A stretch of DNA of 64,000 bases from Atherix ibis (lineage: Eukaryota > Arthropoda > Insecta > Diptera > Athericidae), in NCBI GenBank assembly GCA_958298945.1, contig OY282607.1:81557868-81621867 (forward strand). Reading direction: 5' to 3'. The notes under the pieces are model-generated. The model was not told the origin of the DNA and made no database searches. It was given only the letters and a program-made list of their open reading frames with translations. Every line of letters begins with the position of its first letter. The first letter of the stretch is position 1. Below are positions 1 to 13,339 of this stretch, piece by piece. The position numbers and the translations under genes were made by a program.

Positions 1-937
<937 letters not shown>

Positions 938-1014
938 AGGAAAACGGAATACCGAAGCGTTTGAGCTTTGTGGATTTTGAAAATGATTAAAAAAGAATAA
1001 TCATCATAATTTAT

Positions 1015-1024
1015 AATAAATAAA
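1015..1024 (+). terminator. Probable polyadenylation signals of Smg1
   Basis: Two overlapping AATAAA hexamers lie about 80 bases after the Smg1 stop codon, a normal distance for a short insect 3' UTR. The cleavage site itself cannot be read from sequence. Confidence 0.55.
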
Positions 1025-1025
1025 G

Positions 1026-3460
1026 AACACCAAAATCAAAATAGAAGAGAAAAAAAACAACAACATTTTTGCGCTAAATCGGTTAAGGAAGCTAAGCTAA
1101 GCTAGCCCAACGAGTTAAATATGGAAATTAATGAAAAAAAAAAGAAACTGTCGCAGTTAAAAAGCAAATGTCAAAGAAACAGCAACAGTAACAGTTAAAG
1201 TAATACCATTCAAGAAAAAAAATAAATTAAAAAAAAATATTAATAGACAAAAAATTTATGAAAAATATCAGTCACATTATAGAAAAAAACCATTCATTTT
1301 CCATTTTAAATGATTATATAAGAAAAGAAAAAAGAATGGCAAATCCTTTTTATCAAAAGTTGAAAAGCTTAAAAAAAATTAAGGCGAAATTAAACAATTC
1401 ATAACAACAATAAATTCATTTAAAAAATAATTTTATTTTTCTCAAAAACAAAAATTAAATTGCAAAAAAAAACAACTTAAAAATTAAAAATGCAAAAGTA
1501 AATCGAGTTGAAGCATTATTTTATTGCCGCGCTAAATCTGGACTGCTCTGTAAGCATCTGAGCTTTGTAGAATCAAAAAAAGAAGCCTTCTTCTTTTTGT
1601 CATCACATTTTTTTTTTTAATTTTTTTGAAGAAGCTTTTATAATTTCTATTTAGAGTGGATGTGTCCAGTCGAAGTATAAAAGAGCAGTTTGAAAAATAA
1701 AAATATTAAAAACAAAGTTTACTTGGAGAAGAAAACTTACAAATCGATTAAAATTTAAATAATGTTTAATTTTATGGAAGTACATAGTTGGAACGACAAC
1801 ATGAATTTTTTTAATTTTTCATTCAAGTTGAAAATTTTCCACCATCAAAATAAACCTGATATAATAAAAATTTCAATAGACTATTCTTATATGGGAGTGA
1901 ATTTAAAAATTTCCATATTTTATCTTAATTTTTTCATAAATTTACTATTGATTATTATTCATTTGACTGGGCTTAGGAATAGTTTAGAACTAATATTTGA
2001 ACCAAAAAAAAATATGTTCTCTTTTAAAAAAAAAATGTTGTCGTTCTATTCAAATTATTATTATAAGAAATACAATAGAATTATTGAAAAAAAAAGATTA
2101 ATTTATAAAGAAAAATTCCAATAAAAAAAATTGTTTAATTTAAGAAGAAAAAAAGAATCGTTCACTTTTTGGATAGTAATTAATCCATAATCAACCAAAA
2201 AAAAAAAAAAAACCAATAAAACGTAGGAAATTTCAAAATAAAACAAAACATTTTTAAAAAAATTTTAACAAAAATTATATAAAAAAATCAAAAAAATTTG
2301 CAAATGTTTTTAAAGAAATTTCGAAGTTTGAAAAGGCAAATTTCCTTTTTCTAATTTTGACATTTTTGCTCATTTTTACTGATTTCAAATAACCTAAAAC
2401 CTTTCTTCCCCCTCCCCCCCCCCACTCCCCTCCTTATCAAGGTAAATCAAAATACCTTCATCGAAAAAAAATAAACCGTTTACTTCTTGGAATATTCAAC
2501 AAATATTTTAATTTTTTTAAGTATTTTGATGTTTCTGTAACAAATCCTAGAGAAATTTATACCCTTGTTCCTGTTTCACCTTTAAATAAAATTACTACTA
2601 ACAAAACTAACAGAAATCATTCAAAAAGATTCACTTCAAAAATTTCCAATTTTTATCATCAATTTCATTATCACATACATAAAAATGTAATGAAAAAAAA
2701 ATGTATTTGTTTTTGTTGTTTTTAAAAATCTGTAATAAAAAAAACATTGTTAAGGAAAAAAATCTGTGAAAAAAAAAATTTAATAAAATTCTCAATTTCA
2801 AAAAGAAAAGAAGTTTCTTTTTTTGTTTTTTTTTTACCTCTAATAAATAATGGAATTTTTAAAAAATTTCCGTATTATAGTCCTGTCAACATTAAATTTG
2901 AATTTTTCTAAATTTTGCAAGCAAGATATTTGTTTTGCAAATTGTTTAAAACTTATCATCACAATAGAAACTAGAACTATAAGTGATGTGATTTAAAATG
3001 AAATTATTATTAATAATGATACTTTCTATATATTATATTTTATTCAACAGAAGAGCAACCCGCTTTACAGTATTTTTTTTAAATTAATTTGCATACATAT
3101 TTTATTTGGTATAAGAAAAAAAAAACAATAAGGAAGAACAACCAATTATTATTAATTGAAATATTTACAACAAATGCAATCAATTAACTTTTCAGAAATA
3201 AATTCTGAAGATTCCACAAAAATAAAAATAATGGCCCTATGATGGACGGTACGCATTATCAAAATATTCTGATCATATCATCTAGAAAAAAGAAATTAGG
3301 CAAAAAAAAGTTCTATAAGCGTTCTTTTTAATGTTTGATTGTTTTTATTTGAGGTGGTTGACTTTTTTTTTTTATACAGATGAACCCGACTTTTGCTTTG
3401 GCTCTGTTTGTTTTTCTCTTTTATATTATTGCTGTTTCTGCTTCAGATATTAACTTTGAC
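1026..3460. other. Intergenic AT-rich DNA between convergent Smg1 and PDHB
   Basis: No supportable gene. Long A and T runs dominate, and an open frame at 1762-2124 is low-complexity F/I/K/N-rich translation typical of AT-rich noncoding DNA. A polypyrimidine tract with an unbroken C run sits at about 2401-2437. The right end probably holds the end of the PDHB transcript. Confidence 0.6.
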
Positions 3461-3464
3461 ATAA

Positions 3465-3470
3465 TTTATT
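3465..3470 (-). terminator. Candidate polyadenylation signal of PDHB
   Basis: TTTATT on the + strand reads AATAAA on the - strand, about 80 bases after the PDHB stop codon. Placement fits; the hexamer is common in such AT-rich DNA, so this is moderate evidence only. Confidence 0.4.
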
Positions 3471-3550
3471 GTTTTTTTTTGTTTAAATTGATTTAATACA
3501 ACACTGTTGTGGCCAAAAATTCATTGACTATTTGCTATTATTCGAAAATC

Positions 3551-5321
3551 TCATTTCTTCCCAAGAGATTTTTCTACAGCTTGTACTATATCATGTGGTT
3601 GGGGTATTGCAGCGATTTCTAAAGATTTCGTATATGGCATTGGTACATCAATACCTGAAATAATATAAATTATTAATTAATTAATTAATTATATGAGCTA
3701 TATTTTTTATAATCTACCTGCAAGACGCCCAACTGGTGCATCAAGATGGAAAAAAGTTTCGTCTTCCATAATTCTAGCACAGATTTCAGCACCAACACCT
3801 ATAAAAAGTTTACATCAATTAAGCAATGTTGAATTATTAATACGAAATAGAAAAAATTTTCTGTACCGCTTTGAGGCCAACCGTTCTCTACGGTAATTAA
3901 ATGATGAGTCTTTTGCACTGATTTAAATATTGTTTCGGTATCCAGTGGTCTAATCGATCTTAAATTAATCACTTCAGCTTCGATTCCTAAGATTAAAAAA
4001 AGACCATAACAAAATAGGTTTACATTTTTGTTTAACATGGTTTCTTTTTACAAGAACTAACCTTTTTTAGCAAGTTCTGCTGCTGCTAATAAGCATGTTT
4101 CTACCGCTTTTGAATGAGCGACCAGAGTAACATGCTTGCCAGGTTTCATGATTTTAGCTTTGCCAATCGGCACTATAAACTCTTTGCTCATTATTTGGTC
4201 ATTAACTGGGAATGATACACCATACATTAATTCGTTTTCGAGACACACAACTGGGTCAGAATCACGGATGGCAGCTTTGAGTAAACCTCGGCAATCCTCA
4301 GCGTCGTATGGAGAAATTACTTTTAGGCCCGGGCAGTGTGAATACCATGCAGCGAAGCACTGCGAGTGTTGAGCACCAACACCAACAGCGGCACCATTTG
4401 GTCCACGGAACACAATCGGTACATTTACTGCTCCTGCGGACATATAGAAAGTTTTTGCCGCAGAGTTTATAACCTTTAAGAGAAAAAAAATAATTTACAA
4501 TTCTTAATAAACAATTGTGCTTCACTTTAGAGAATCCTCGACTTACATGATCAATTGCCTGCATGGAGAAATTGAAAGTCATAAATTCGCAAATTGGTCT
4601 TAGTCCTGCCATTGCCGCACCTACAGCTATACCAGCGAATCCCATTTCCGTAATTGGAGTATCAATTACACGCTTGTCGCCGTATTTTTTCCATAATCCG
4701 CGAGACACCTGTAATCACAGAAATACGCATGAATGCAGTGCTAATTACAAACAAATGGAATAATTATCATCTAAATTTAGAATTATCTAATTTTGAGCTA
4801 CCGAACAACGGCCTTGACCTACATCACAGTCAGAGAGGGTATTTAAGGAATCGATTCTTTCCAATGCGCTTTTCTCTTTTCTTCGGTTTGTTTTTAAATT
4901 AAATTCATCAAAGAATTACATTTATTGTACATCACGAATCACATGTTGACGTAAATATTTTCTATTGCATTGAGGTCAAGTTTAACCTTTTTAAGTTATC
5001 ACATTGTGTTCATCATATCCGTAGTCACTTGATTGAAGTTAGATAACCTCTTAGACGTTTTCATATAAAAATTACCACTTTACGTAATCATTAGAAGAGT
5101 TGTCAACTCCGATACTGCGGACCGGTGCACGCAATTTTTACCTTATAGGCTCCATCGTATTGAGCTACTTCTTCACCCAAGATCAAGACACGTTCATCTC
5201 TGGCCATCTCCTCATCCATAGCCGTATTCAGGGCATCGCGAACGGTTAGTTGGGCAGCCGCAAGGCTCTTACCGCTCGTCGAAAAGGCCCTTTTACTTAA
5301 GGCGCGTACACTCGCAATCAT
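3551..5321 (-). CDS. Pdhb: Pyruvate dehydrogenase E1 subunit beta, mitochondrial (6 exons)
   Basis: Beta subunit of the thiamine-diphosphate-dependent E1 component of mitochondrial pyruvate dehydrogenase, which decarboxylates pyruvate on the way to acetyl-CoA. Exons on the - strand are 5321-5142, 4708-4547, 4473-4062, 3986-3867, 3798-3718 and 3654-3551. All five introns have GT/AG ends and join in phase to give 352 residues, close to the usual 350-365. I chose the ATG at 5321; the frame stays open upstream but has no other ATG there. Residues 1-22 are rich in K, R and S like a transit peptide. The core is nearly invariant for the family: [20 protein letters not shown] with the conserved Glu at residue 81, [20 protein letters not shown] and GAQHSQ. 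The C-terminal transketolase domain contains [22 protein letters not shown] and [13 protein letters not shown]. No break is seen. Confidence 0.97.
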
Positions 5322-6032
5322 TTTTTCGGATCGATTATCGGAACTGTCTCCGGGCTGCACAAAATTAGACTTTCTTTAACTAAAAAAAAATACGAACAAA
5401 ATTTATTTCGAACCGTCCACAACGATAGTCAAAAACTTGCCGTCAACTTGCAAAACCCGCAATTATGACAACTAGCCGAGACCAATCAGATTCGCAAGTC
5501 CGTTTGACATTTCCATTCACCACAATCGGTTCAAAGCTTCGATATTCATGTAAATTGAACGTACGAATTCGTGATGGCAAATAATTTTAATTATCATTTA
5601 ATAATCTTTAAAAAAAACTGATTTTTTAATATATAAAAATTTATTCTTATTTAAATATAAATATATAAGTGGCTTTTTTATAATATTTTCAATGTATCTA
5701 ATTTCTTATTTTATTATATTGTTAAAAAGATTAATATATTTTCGAAAACGTTTGTTGTACTATTAAATAAAAGTAATTCATTTTTTTTTATTTATTATTT
5801 TTTAAGTAGAAATATTAAAGAATCTACTGTAAAATTATCAAAAAAGGAGTAAAAGCAATAGCTTAACACATTTGTAGGGTTTGAAATCAGATCTCCGGTA
5901 CTTTTGATGCTAAAAGCAACAGACTGGCATAAAAACATTTGTTTTGTTTTTATGTGAGAATTAAAAAAGTTATTATTAAAAATTTATTTATTTTAACTAC
6001 AATTTTTGGAAAAGAAATAATTCAATATAATT
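5322..6032. other. PDHB 5' UTR/promoter region and spacer to ALG10
   Basis: The first 250 bases upstream of the PDHB ATG are less AT-rich than the rest, as expected for a 5' UTR and promoter, but I recognise no specific core element. Beyond 5580 the sequence is plain AT-rich spacer up to the ALG10 stop codon. Confidence 0.45.
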
Positions 6033-7639
6033 TTACCAGATAAGTCTTTGTATTTCTTCATAGTCTGACCATATTATTTCTTTAGAAAAGAACACTTTAA
6101 AAGTCACTATATTTACTATTAAATAAACTAATAGCTCCGCAATTAAATATTTAATATGGGAATTTCGAATATTTAATCGCCATATTATATATGGAATGAT
6201 AAAATATCTAATTTCGATAAGTTGCTGAAGTGCAATTCCAAAAAATGTACAAACGTAGAACATTAATTGAAATCCGGCTGTTGTATTTTGTAAGCTTATG
6301 CTGAACACTGTTATACAAAAAATATATACCGGAATAATAATATACTTTGCGATGTCATATTTTCCATAAAATCGATTCCAAATGTAAAATGTATAATGTC
6401 GATTGTCGGCCAACAAATACGGATGAACAATTGTATTGAATTTGACTATGCAGATAAAGAATACAACCAAAATGGATACGACTTTCCACTTATTAAATAG
6501 TAACTTGATAGTATGACGAAAGTTTTGGATTAGAAATGTAAATCCAAATGCACCCAGAAAAATTGAAAAGTAAAAAATCTAAAATGAAAAAAGTTGAAAA
6601 TTTTCAATTAGACAATTTTAAAAAAGATCAAATATAAATTATTTTATGATATATACTTGTGGAACGTGAATTGCCGCTTTATGCGCTGATTTGTCACCCA
6701 CCACAATAGATCCATTTATGAGCAAAAAGGCTATAAACAACAAAAGTATGGCTATATAGCCAGATAATTCGATAAATACTATTTTTATTAGCTTGATTCC
6801 GAATCGCCAATTCATTAAACAGTATTTCACTGACAGAATTATATCCTAAAATAAAGAGTTTTAAATTAATTAACTAGACAATTTAGGCTATGGTTTATAA
6901 TATTTTTCTTACTTCGATAGTGTATGATTCTGCAGACTTTCTTTTGATACCTTTTATATAAGGTCTTGTTTGATTTACTAAGATGTCGATTGATGATATT
7001 CCTAAAACCATTGCCACCCAAAGAATATTCGTTTGTCTCATGAGAACACTGGAAAACCCTTCAAGCAAATGTAACGAAGTAGTGAGTAGCGGACTTGGTC
7101 TTACCACAAGCTGCAGCACATTTGTGACTTGATTTCTTCCAAAAATGGTACAATCCTAAAATTGTTGTCACAGACAAAATATCCGTGTAGTAAAGATGAG
7201 CAAAAAAGTAAAGCGGCGGCAACATTGCCAAAACTAATGCCGTCAATTCTGGATGATTTGTCTTCGATAGTCGATTAATTCGCATGATCAGGAAGACATT
7301 AACTACTGATGCAATCAATGATACAAATCTTAGACTATATGTTGTACACATCTTTAATGGTAAAAGAACACACGATACTAAATACAATCCAGGAAATGTG
7401 GTAATTTTGGGATCCCACTGAAATTGGACAATTTATTTATTAAAAGTACTGATTATTTTTTTGCATGAAAAAAAAATACATACAATATCAAAGTGACCGG
7501 CACAGTAATGTTTTCCTTGTCGCAAATGGAATTCTTCATCAATTACCATTCGAGAAGTTTGGAAAACTCTATTAAATATTGGCAACGAAATCGCAAAGTA
7601 AACTACCGGCAAAATACAATCCCATTTGTTATTTAACAT
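6033..7639 (-). CDS. Alg10: ALG10-type dolichyl-P-Glc alpha-1,2-glucosyltransferase (5 exons)
   Basis: ER membrane enzyme that adds the terminal alpha-1,2-linked glucose to the lipid-linked oligosaccharide used for N-glycosylation. Exons on the - strand are 7639-7484, 7417-7105, 7058-6913, 6845-6657 and 6578-6033. GT/AG introns as short as 46 bp join in phase to 449 residues, against about 470 in human ALG10. Family signatures are YFAISLPIF near the start, DEEFHLRQGKHYCAGHF, WDPKITTFPGLYLVS, LYFFAHLYYTD and GFSSVLMRQTNILW. Many hydrophobic segments follow, consistent with a multi-spanning membrane protein. The start at 7639 is the ATG just before the first membrane segment. No break is seen. 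The C-terminal exon diverges, as is usual for insect ALG10. Confidence 0.93.
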
Positions 7640-8280
7640 TTTGTAAAGTTTTTATTAATTATTAGCATAGGAGAAATTTTTATTATTGCTACAAATATAC
7701 GTATTAATTATGAAAATGAAAACTACTATAAATCCACAATTATTTAGCAAAAAAAAGGTAAAATTAAGAAAACTAAGAAAATGCTTTGACGTGTCCCCAA
7801 ATAGAATTTCATTCTGACAGACGATTGTTTTGACAGAAGGGAAATAAATATATTTATACCTTACAAAGTCAATAGAAAAGATAAAGTAATTTTTTTAGAT
7901 ATTTATCTTTAATAATAAAATATATATATAAAAAAAATATGTGCATAAAGGATCTCATTTAATTATTACATAGTTATTTTAAGTTTTTAGTTTTTGATAA
8001 ATGATGCTGTTGCGCTTTTTGCTTTTCATTTGTAAGGTTCTTCGTAGCGAAGTTACTTCTAAAGCTAACCACACATGGAAAAACACTAATAACTTTAAAT
8101 TAGGGGGATTCTACAAAAAGAGTTTGTGGAGAGTAAAAATAAGATAAAAATGTAAAAAATTCACCTACTGTATAAAGAGCCATTTAAATATCATTAGAGG
8201 ATTTAGTAATTGTTTTAAATACACTTCGTTTATTTTATTTGATCAAAATTTCTTGCATTACCAATTCACTTCAATATTGT
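7640..8280. other. Upstream region of ALG10 and AT-rich spacer
   Basis: No gene or recognisable repeat. The ALG10 promoter should lie at its left end; no core promoter motif could be assigned with confidence. Confidence 0.4.
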
Positions 8281-8800
8281 GTCAAGCTACGTTTTGAGAC
8301 AACAAAATATGGAGATTTAAGACGCTCGATAATTTTTAAAGACGCTCGATCATTTTGGAAAATTTTGTTTTTCAAACAAGCGCATGGTTAATTTGTTTGT
8401 TTTGTTTTGGATAAATTGTTTGTTTTAATAATTGGCTACTAAGTGCAGCGATGGCAGCAGCCGGAATAATTGGCTGCTCCCATCGCTGCACTTAGTTTTA
8501 CGTTAGTTCATTCTCTTCAGTTATATTTTCTATATTTGAGGTCCATTTATTGTTTTATTTTATTTTTATTTTCCCTGTTCTTTAATATGCGAGCAAAGCC
8601 AAAAAAAAAACGGACAATTAAAAATGGTTCGAACAAATTCTGCCCGGACGAACTTTTGATCGATCGCACGTACGCAAACGAAACATTTTCATGTCTCCTC
8701 CAAAGATTCGAACTAAAATGTTCGAGCTGAAGTGGTAATTCGAGCATTTCTCGAATTGTCTAATCGTAACATTATGATTCTAGTTATAAATAAAAATAGT
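8281..8800. mobile_element. Short copy of a TCGA-rich non-autonomous DNA element
   Basis: The right half (about 8500-8800) aligns by eye with the right half of the element at 40950-42000. Both have the run CATTCTCTT, then a T-rich stretch, AATTAAAAAT, a CGAAC/ATCGA block, AAACATTTTCAT, AAATGTTCGAGC, and an end with ATTCGAGCATTT followed by CTAATCGTA. The left side carries two GACGCTCGAT motifs (about 8321-8350). TCGA-core motifs recur near both ends, as in subterminal binding sites of cut-and-paste transposons (inference). Exact ends were not determined; no transposase is present. Confidence 0.45.
8438..8496. repeat. 25-bp inverted repeat with 9-bp loop
   Basis: The arms 8438-8462 and 8472-8496 are reverse complements except for one position, around the loop GGAATAATT. 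The arms are much more GC-rich than the surroundings. The hairpin lies inside the TCGA-rich element. Confidence 0.85.
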
Positions 8801-8848
8801 CTAAATTGGAACAAAAAATTAATAACAAATATTTTTATAAAGACATTT

Positions 8849-9058
8849 TTATTTTATATATGAAAAAATATGATATCGGGTCACCACTTTAGACTCGTTG
8901 CGCGTATTTTTGAACAGAACACACTCTCTCATCATAACAACTATTTTTTTATAGTCACTCAATACTTCTGCCGTGGTTGCCGGGATTTCAAAATATTTGA
9001 AGGGAAAATAAAATTGATAGCCCGCCGCCCTACTACGCCTATTGCGTGACGACCACAT
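8849..9058 (-). other. Unrecognised 69-codon open frame
   Basis: An ATG-started open frame with more balanced base use than its surroundings encodes a basic start (SSRNRRSRAAGY) and a mixed remainder. I recognise no family. It could be a transposase fragment or chance; no splice or neighbour evidence supports a real gene. Confidence 0.15.
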
Positions 9059-9529
9059 ATATTATATATTTTAATAATTTAGACAAATTTTCTTTTACTA
9101 TACATAAGTTATAGAGTATATATAGAAAATCTTAAGATTCTAGATAGATATAATCACAGTTCCATTTGGAAATTCTAAAATTAATTATTATATTACTAAT
9201 TAATTAACTGAATCATAGACTATTAAAAATCAAAAATTATTAATTTAACATTTAATATTTTTTTTAATATCATTTTATTTTCAAGAATATTAATATTTAT
9301 AATACATAGTTAGTTTTAATGATTGTTTATAAAACTTATAACATGAAATAACATTAAAAAAAATGATTATTTTAAACATATAAAAAAAAAGCGTTGGTTA
9401 ATTTGTGCTTTGTTTTATTATATTTGTGAACTTTGCCATTGTGCATGGAATATAACATCATTCAAATAGCTGGTACGGGATTTCTTGTAAGCTTTGGTTC
9501 TTTTGAGGTAATTTTTGAAAACTTTTTCA

Positions 9530-9665
9530 CATATTTCGGGCTGTAATTAAGTTATTACTTATGACTGATAATGATTTTTAAATAATCTAAAGTTTGAACA
9601 AATTGTCTGCGTAAAATCGTACGTACAAATGGCGTCAAATCGCACGATCTTATGACCCAATGAAA
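9530..9665. repeat. Dispersed repeat copy (GGCGTCAAATCGCACGATCT family)
   Basis: It contains a phrase like TTCGGGCTGTAATT and, about 90 bases on, GGCGTCAAATCGCACGATCT. Both phrases recur in related form at 34990-35230 and, in opposite orientation, at 44215-44360. It looks like a non-autonomous repeat; ends are undefined. Confidence 0.4.
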
Positions 9666-9939
9666 CTTTCAGAGCAAAATGCGCAAAAAAAAGATCGGTG
9701 ATCATACGACCATAGGCTCTCAGAACTAACGCAAAAGGTTTCTTCTTTATTTTTAAATATTAAGTAAAACGAAAACAAATGTCAGTTTTTTTATGCGTCA
9801 CTTTTAAATCAATTTGGCACCGGTTGCCGTTGAGTTAACACGTTTTGGCTTGTATCATTTTGAAGCTCTATTCGTAATCTTTTTTTTTTAAATTTTTTTA
9901 AATTTTTTTTAACTATAGTACAAAAATGTAGAAGCCTGT

Positions 9940-10255
9940 GATTGAAGAGACACAATTGCGATATTATATATTATTTTCATTTGACAAAGGATTAAAGTGA
10001 AAAGAAGCTACCCAGACTATCTTCAATATTTATGGAGATATCTTGAATCCTCGAAAAGGTGCTATAGATGGTTGCAAAAGTTGAAAAATGGTGATAGGGA
10101 ATTAAGGGACAAACCGAAGTTGTTGGGATCCGATCCGACTCATTGGAGGAATCCGATCAGCGCAAAACAATGAAGGAATTATTTCAAGACCTTGATTGAG
10201 CTTGTACAACAGTGCAGGATCATTTAAATAGGTTTTAAAAAGGTATAATTATGTA
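9940..10255 (+). pseudogene. Mariner-type transposase relic, N-terminal HTH part
   Basis: Conceptual translation across stops and one frame change gives TQLRYYILFSFDKGL, KEATQTIFNIYGDIL, then YRWLQKLKNGDRELRDKP and TVQDHLNRF. This is the layout of the paired HTH region in mariner/SETMAR-type transposases (a helix with the WxxKFxxGD motif, a linker, a second HTH). Several stops show it is dead. The catalytic part is absent. Confidence 0.6.
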
Positions 10256-10361
10256 CGGAACAGTATAGATCATTTAAAAAGAAATAATTATGTATGATTT
10301 TTTTTAAAAATAAAATTTTTGTTGTATTGAAAAAATGTCATTTCTTTCCATTTATCTAATA

Positions 10362-11241
10362 TACGAGGTCTGTTCAAAAAGTATCACGTATTTTGAATTT
10401 TCGCGGGTTACGTATATTCGATTTTTGATTTTTTGTGGCGTTATGTTGGTACTCATGTCTCTCAATTATGCCAACAAGTTGGGTTATTTTGAATGTTCAG
10501 TTAATTTTTGACAGCTGCTTTGCTTGTACGTGTTTTGGCTCGTCTTCGATTTTTGCCCATTCAAAAAAATGGATCGAAGAATCTGTTTCGAGAACAAGAA
10601 AAAGTCACAGGGTGCCAAATCTGGGGAATACGATGGCTACGGCATTATTAGTGTGTTGTTTTTTGCCAAAAATTCGCGCACAAGCAACGAAGCATGAGCA
10701 TGGGCGTTATCATGGTGCAAAAGCCAATTTTTGTTCTTCCACAACTCCGGGCGTTTCTGGGGGATTGCTTCACGCAACTTACGCATAACTTGCAGGTAAT
10801 ATTCCCTGCAATCGAAGAAAACTGTGAGCGAAGTCTTCACATTCGACCGAACTTGGCGCGCTTTTTTCGGTCTTGGTTCGTGCGGCAGCTTCCATTGCGA
10901 TGATTGAGCTTTGGTTTCCACGTCATAACCATAAACTAATGATTCGGCACCAGTTATAACCCTCTGGAGCAAATTTGGGTAGTCGCGGACAGAGTCCAAC
11001 AGCTCTTTAGCAATGTTAATGCGATGCTGTTTTTGGTCGAAATTGAGCAAAAATCGAAGACGAGCCAAAACACGTGCAAGCAAAGCAGCTGTCAAAAATT
11101 AACTGAACATTCAAAATGGCCGAACTTGTCGGCATAAGTGAGAGACATAAGTACCAACATAACGCCATAAAAAATCGAAAATCGATTATATGTAACCCGC
11201 GAAAATTCAAAATTCGTGATACTTTTTGAACAGACCTCATA
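10362..11241 (-). mobile_element. Mariner-like element with about 200-bp inverted arms and transposase remnant
   Basis: Both ends read TA-CGAGGTCTGTTCAAAAAGTA or its near complement, and the inverted similarity continues for about 200 bp on each side (about 10362-10560 against 11040-11241). Between the arms on the - strand lies the middle of a mariner transposase (10637-11095): DQKQHRINIAKEL, a degraded TGxESxVYGYD, and WLLHHDNAHAHASLLVREFL with the second catalytic Asp. The N-terminal HTH and the C-terminal end with the third Asp are missing. The element at 39973-40801 belongs to the same lineage but keeps a normal 3' end. Confidence 0.75.
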
Positions 11242-11269
11242 TACTATCCAATGACACCTTCCGACCAAA

Positions 11270-11480
11270 ATGCATATCAGACAGTCACATTTCCCGGATT
11301 AAATGGCTTCTCTACAGTCACGTGTGAGAAATTAGAGTCACACATATGACTTGACATATCCAATGAGCCTCATCACTGAAGAACATTTGTTTCAAAAATC
11401 ACCATTTAAAGCCTGTTGTTTCAGCAACAAATTGGCGTATCTTTTGAGCGTTCTATAGCAGATTAATCAAATCATAATAT
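11270..11480 (-). pseudogene. IS630/Tc1-like transposase relic
   Basis: On the - strand, translation gives FFSDEAHWICQV, matching the first-Asp block FSDEAHFxLxGYV seen in better copies at 44580-45310. Further downstream is degraded similarity to the stretch before VTVWC. It is short and heavily mutated. Confidence 0.45.
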
Positions 11481-11489
11481 AAAATATCA

Positions 11490-13335
11490 AACATAAATGT
11501 AATTTTTAAAATAACAGGGCTACACTTTTCGAACCATAAAATGGATAAATCGATAAACTTTTTAAAATATACGGTATTTCTTAGAAAAAAGTGTGCATTG
11601 TCTGATACCTAAGATCATTGAACCGTTTAAAGTGATGTAAATTTTTTTTTCTTTGCTATAAAGGTTAACCTAAATAATTCTTAATAATCCCAAAATAAAA
11701 GTTTCCATGAATATCCAAGAAAAAAAAACAAAATACGAATGGTATAAGCAGAAGAGTATAATATCGAATCTGCGTAAAAGCCGTTTTTCATATTCAGAGC
11801 ATCGTACCCAATTTTTTCGGCCCCATTTGTTTATTTATTGTATTTTTATTAAACGAGTGTTTATATATTGTATTTGAAATACTTACTGACCCAATAAAGA
11901 AAATTTATTGTATTTAATATTAGCCTAAGAACAACAAAACAAAGAAATGAAAAGAAAAGAAAAGTAAATAGGAAAAAGGAAGTGACACTTTCGATAGTGT
12001 CATATGCAAAACAGAAGCTGATCTGCATTTCCTTCTCTATTCGAGTGGTGGAAATCATGCAAATTTATTACGTATCAAAAGCAGAAATATAAGCAAAAAC
12101 CGAACTGAATAAATAAAATAATCGACATTTTCGCCTTTATTGACTATTGACCGTTTTGATTTGAATTAACTGAGCTGAAAGTCTATCGAACCCAAGTATC
12201 CTTTTCAGGTTTGGTGACGATAAAGTTAGTTTTGTGGTATCTTACCAAATGAAATCGCGTACATTTTATTCACAAAACTTTTAAATGATTTACGGATTCC
12301 TTCTCTGGCGATTTGTGATACAAAAGAAAAAATTCCACTCTTTGTTTGGAATTTTGGTTAGTCTTTTTAAGGGGGTTTCCCCTTTATAAATCCATTTACA
12401 AAAGATAGGAACTATTTAACAAAAAATTTAAAAAAATACGCGTAAGTCATACCGATTGTCTGTTAGACAATTTATAGGTATTTTGGCTGGAAACTTATAA
12501 TTTTTTATTTTTTTTTCCAAATTTTTATTGTTATACTTTACTTGATATACTATTATTTGTATGGCAAAGCGAAAATCAAACTTAAATAAGTTTTAAGTTT
12601 AATAAAAACTATAAATATTTGAATAAATATTCGGGATACTCTAAAGAAATGGGAATTTTTGACACTTTTCCTTATCAGCAAATATCAAAAATGTGTCAAT
12701 AGGTATCGTAACAGTAAAATATAAGCACAGATTTTATATCTATTCTTTATTTACTTTAGTATCATTTTGTTTTCTTTTCTTGTTATATTTTACTATGGAC
12801 CATATCATAATATTGCGTTGAAGATATTTGACATCGAAACGACGATTATGCAAAAGAGGAAATAAAACAAATAAAAAATGGATTGTCTTCTCCTTTAGAT
12901 TCTCGTGACAACGATAGAAATTCTTTGCGAAAATAATAGAAACAAATTTCAAATAAAATATCATTAACAAAAAAAATTCTAGTTAATAACATTTTTGCGC
13001 ATTTAGAATTTTTTGAATATAATTTCAATATGCATCGTCCTCAGTTAAGGTATTTTATACAATTACTTTTAAATGATTATTATTGATGCTCTTCATATTT
13101 TTATGATATTATTTTTATAATTTATTATTTTTCAATATACGTAAAAGTGCAAACACTCATAAAAATAAAATGAATTAATTGATTACGATTTTAATGTGCA
13201 TTTTAAATTAATTTGTCCTTTTTATGAATAATATGATTAGAATTTTATTAATAACATAATACACCTTTTTCACAAATAAAACAAAACTGAAATGTGACAG
13301 AACAAAATTTATTATTTTATTTTCAAGTATAATCG
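11490..13335. other. AT-rich DNA without recognisable features
   Basis: Open frames here are low-complexity and lysine/phenylalanine-rich. No splice-supported exon, RNA gene or repeat with a partner elsewhere in the window was seen. Confidence 0.5.
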
Positions 13336-13339
13336 ATGT

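Noticed and set aside
1762..2124. 120-codon open frame as a gene
   Set aside because: Its translation is F/I/K/N low-complexity, as expected from AT-rich noncoding DNA, and has no splice or motif support.
4136..4372. Open frame antisense to PDHB exon 3
   Set aside because: It is a shadow of the highly constrained PDHB coding exon.
5322..5360. An upstream GTG-led extension of PDHB
   Set aside because: Nuclear genes start at ATG. The extension has no resemblance to E1 beta, and the ATG at 5321 gives a normal transit peptide.
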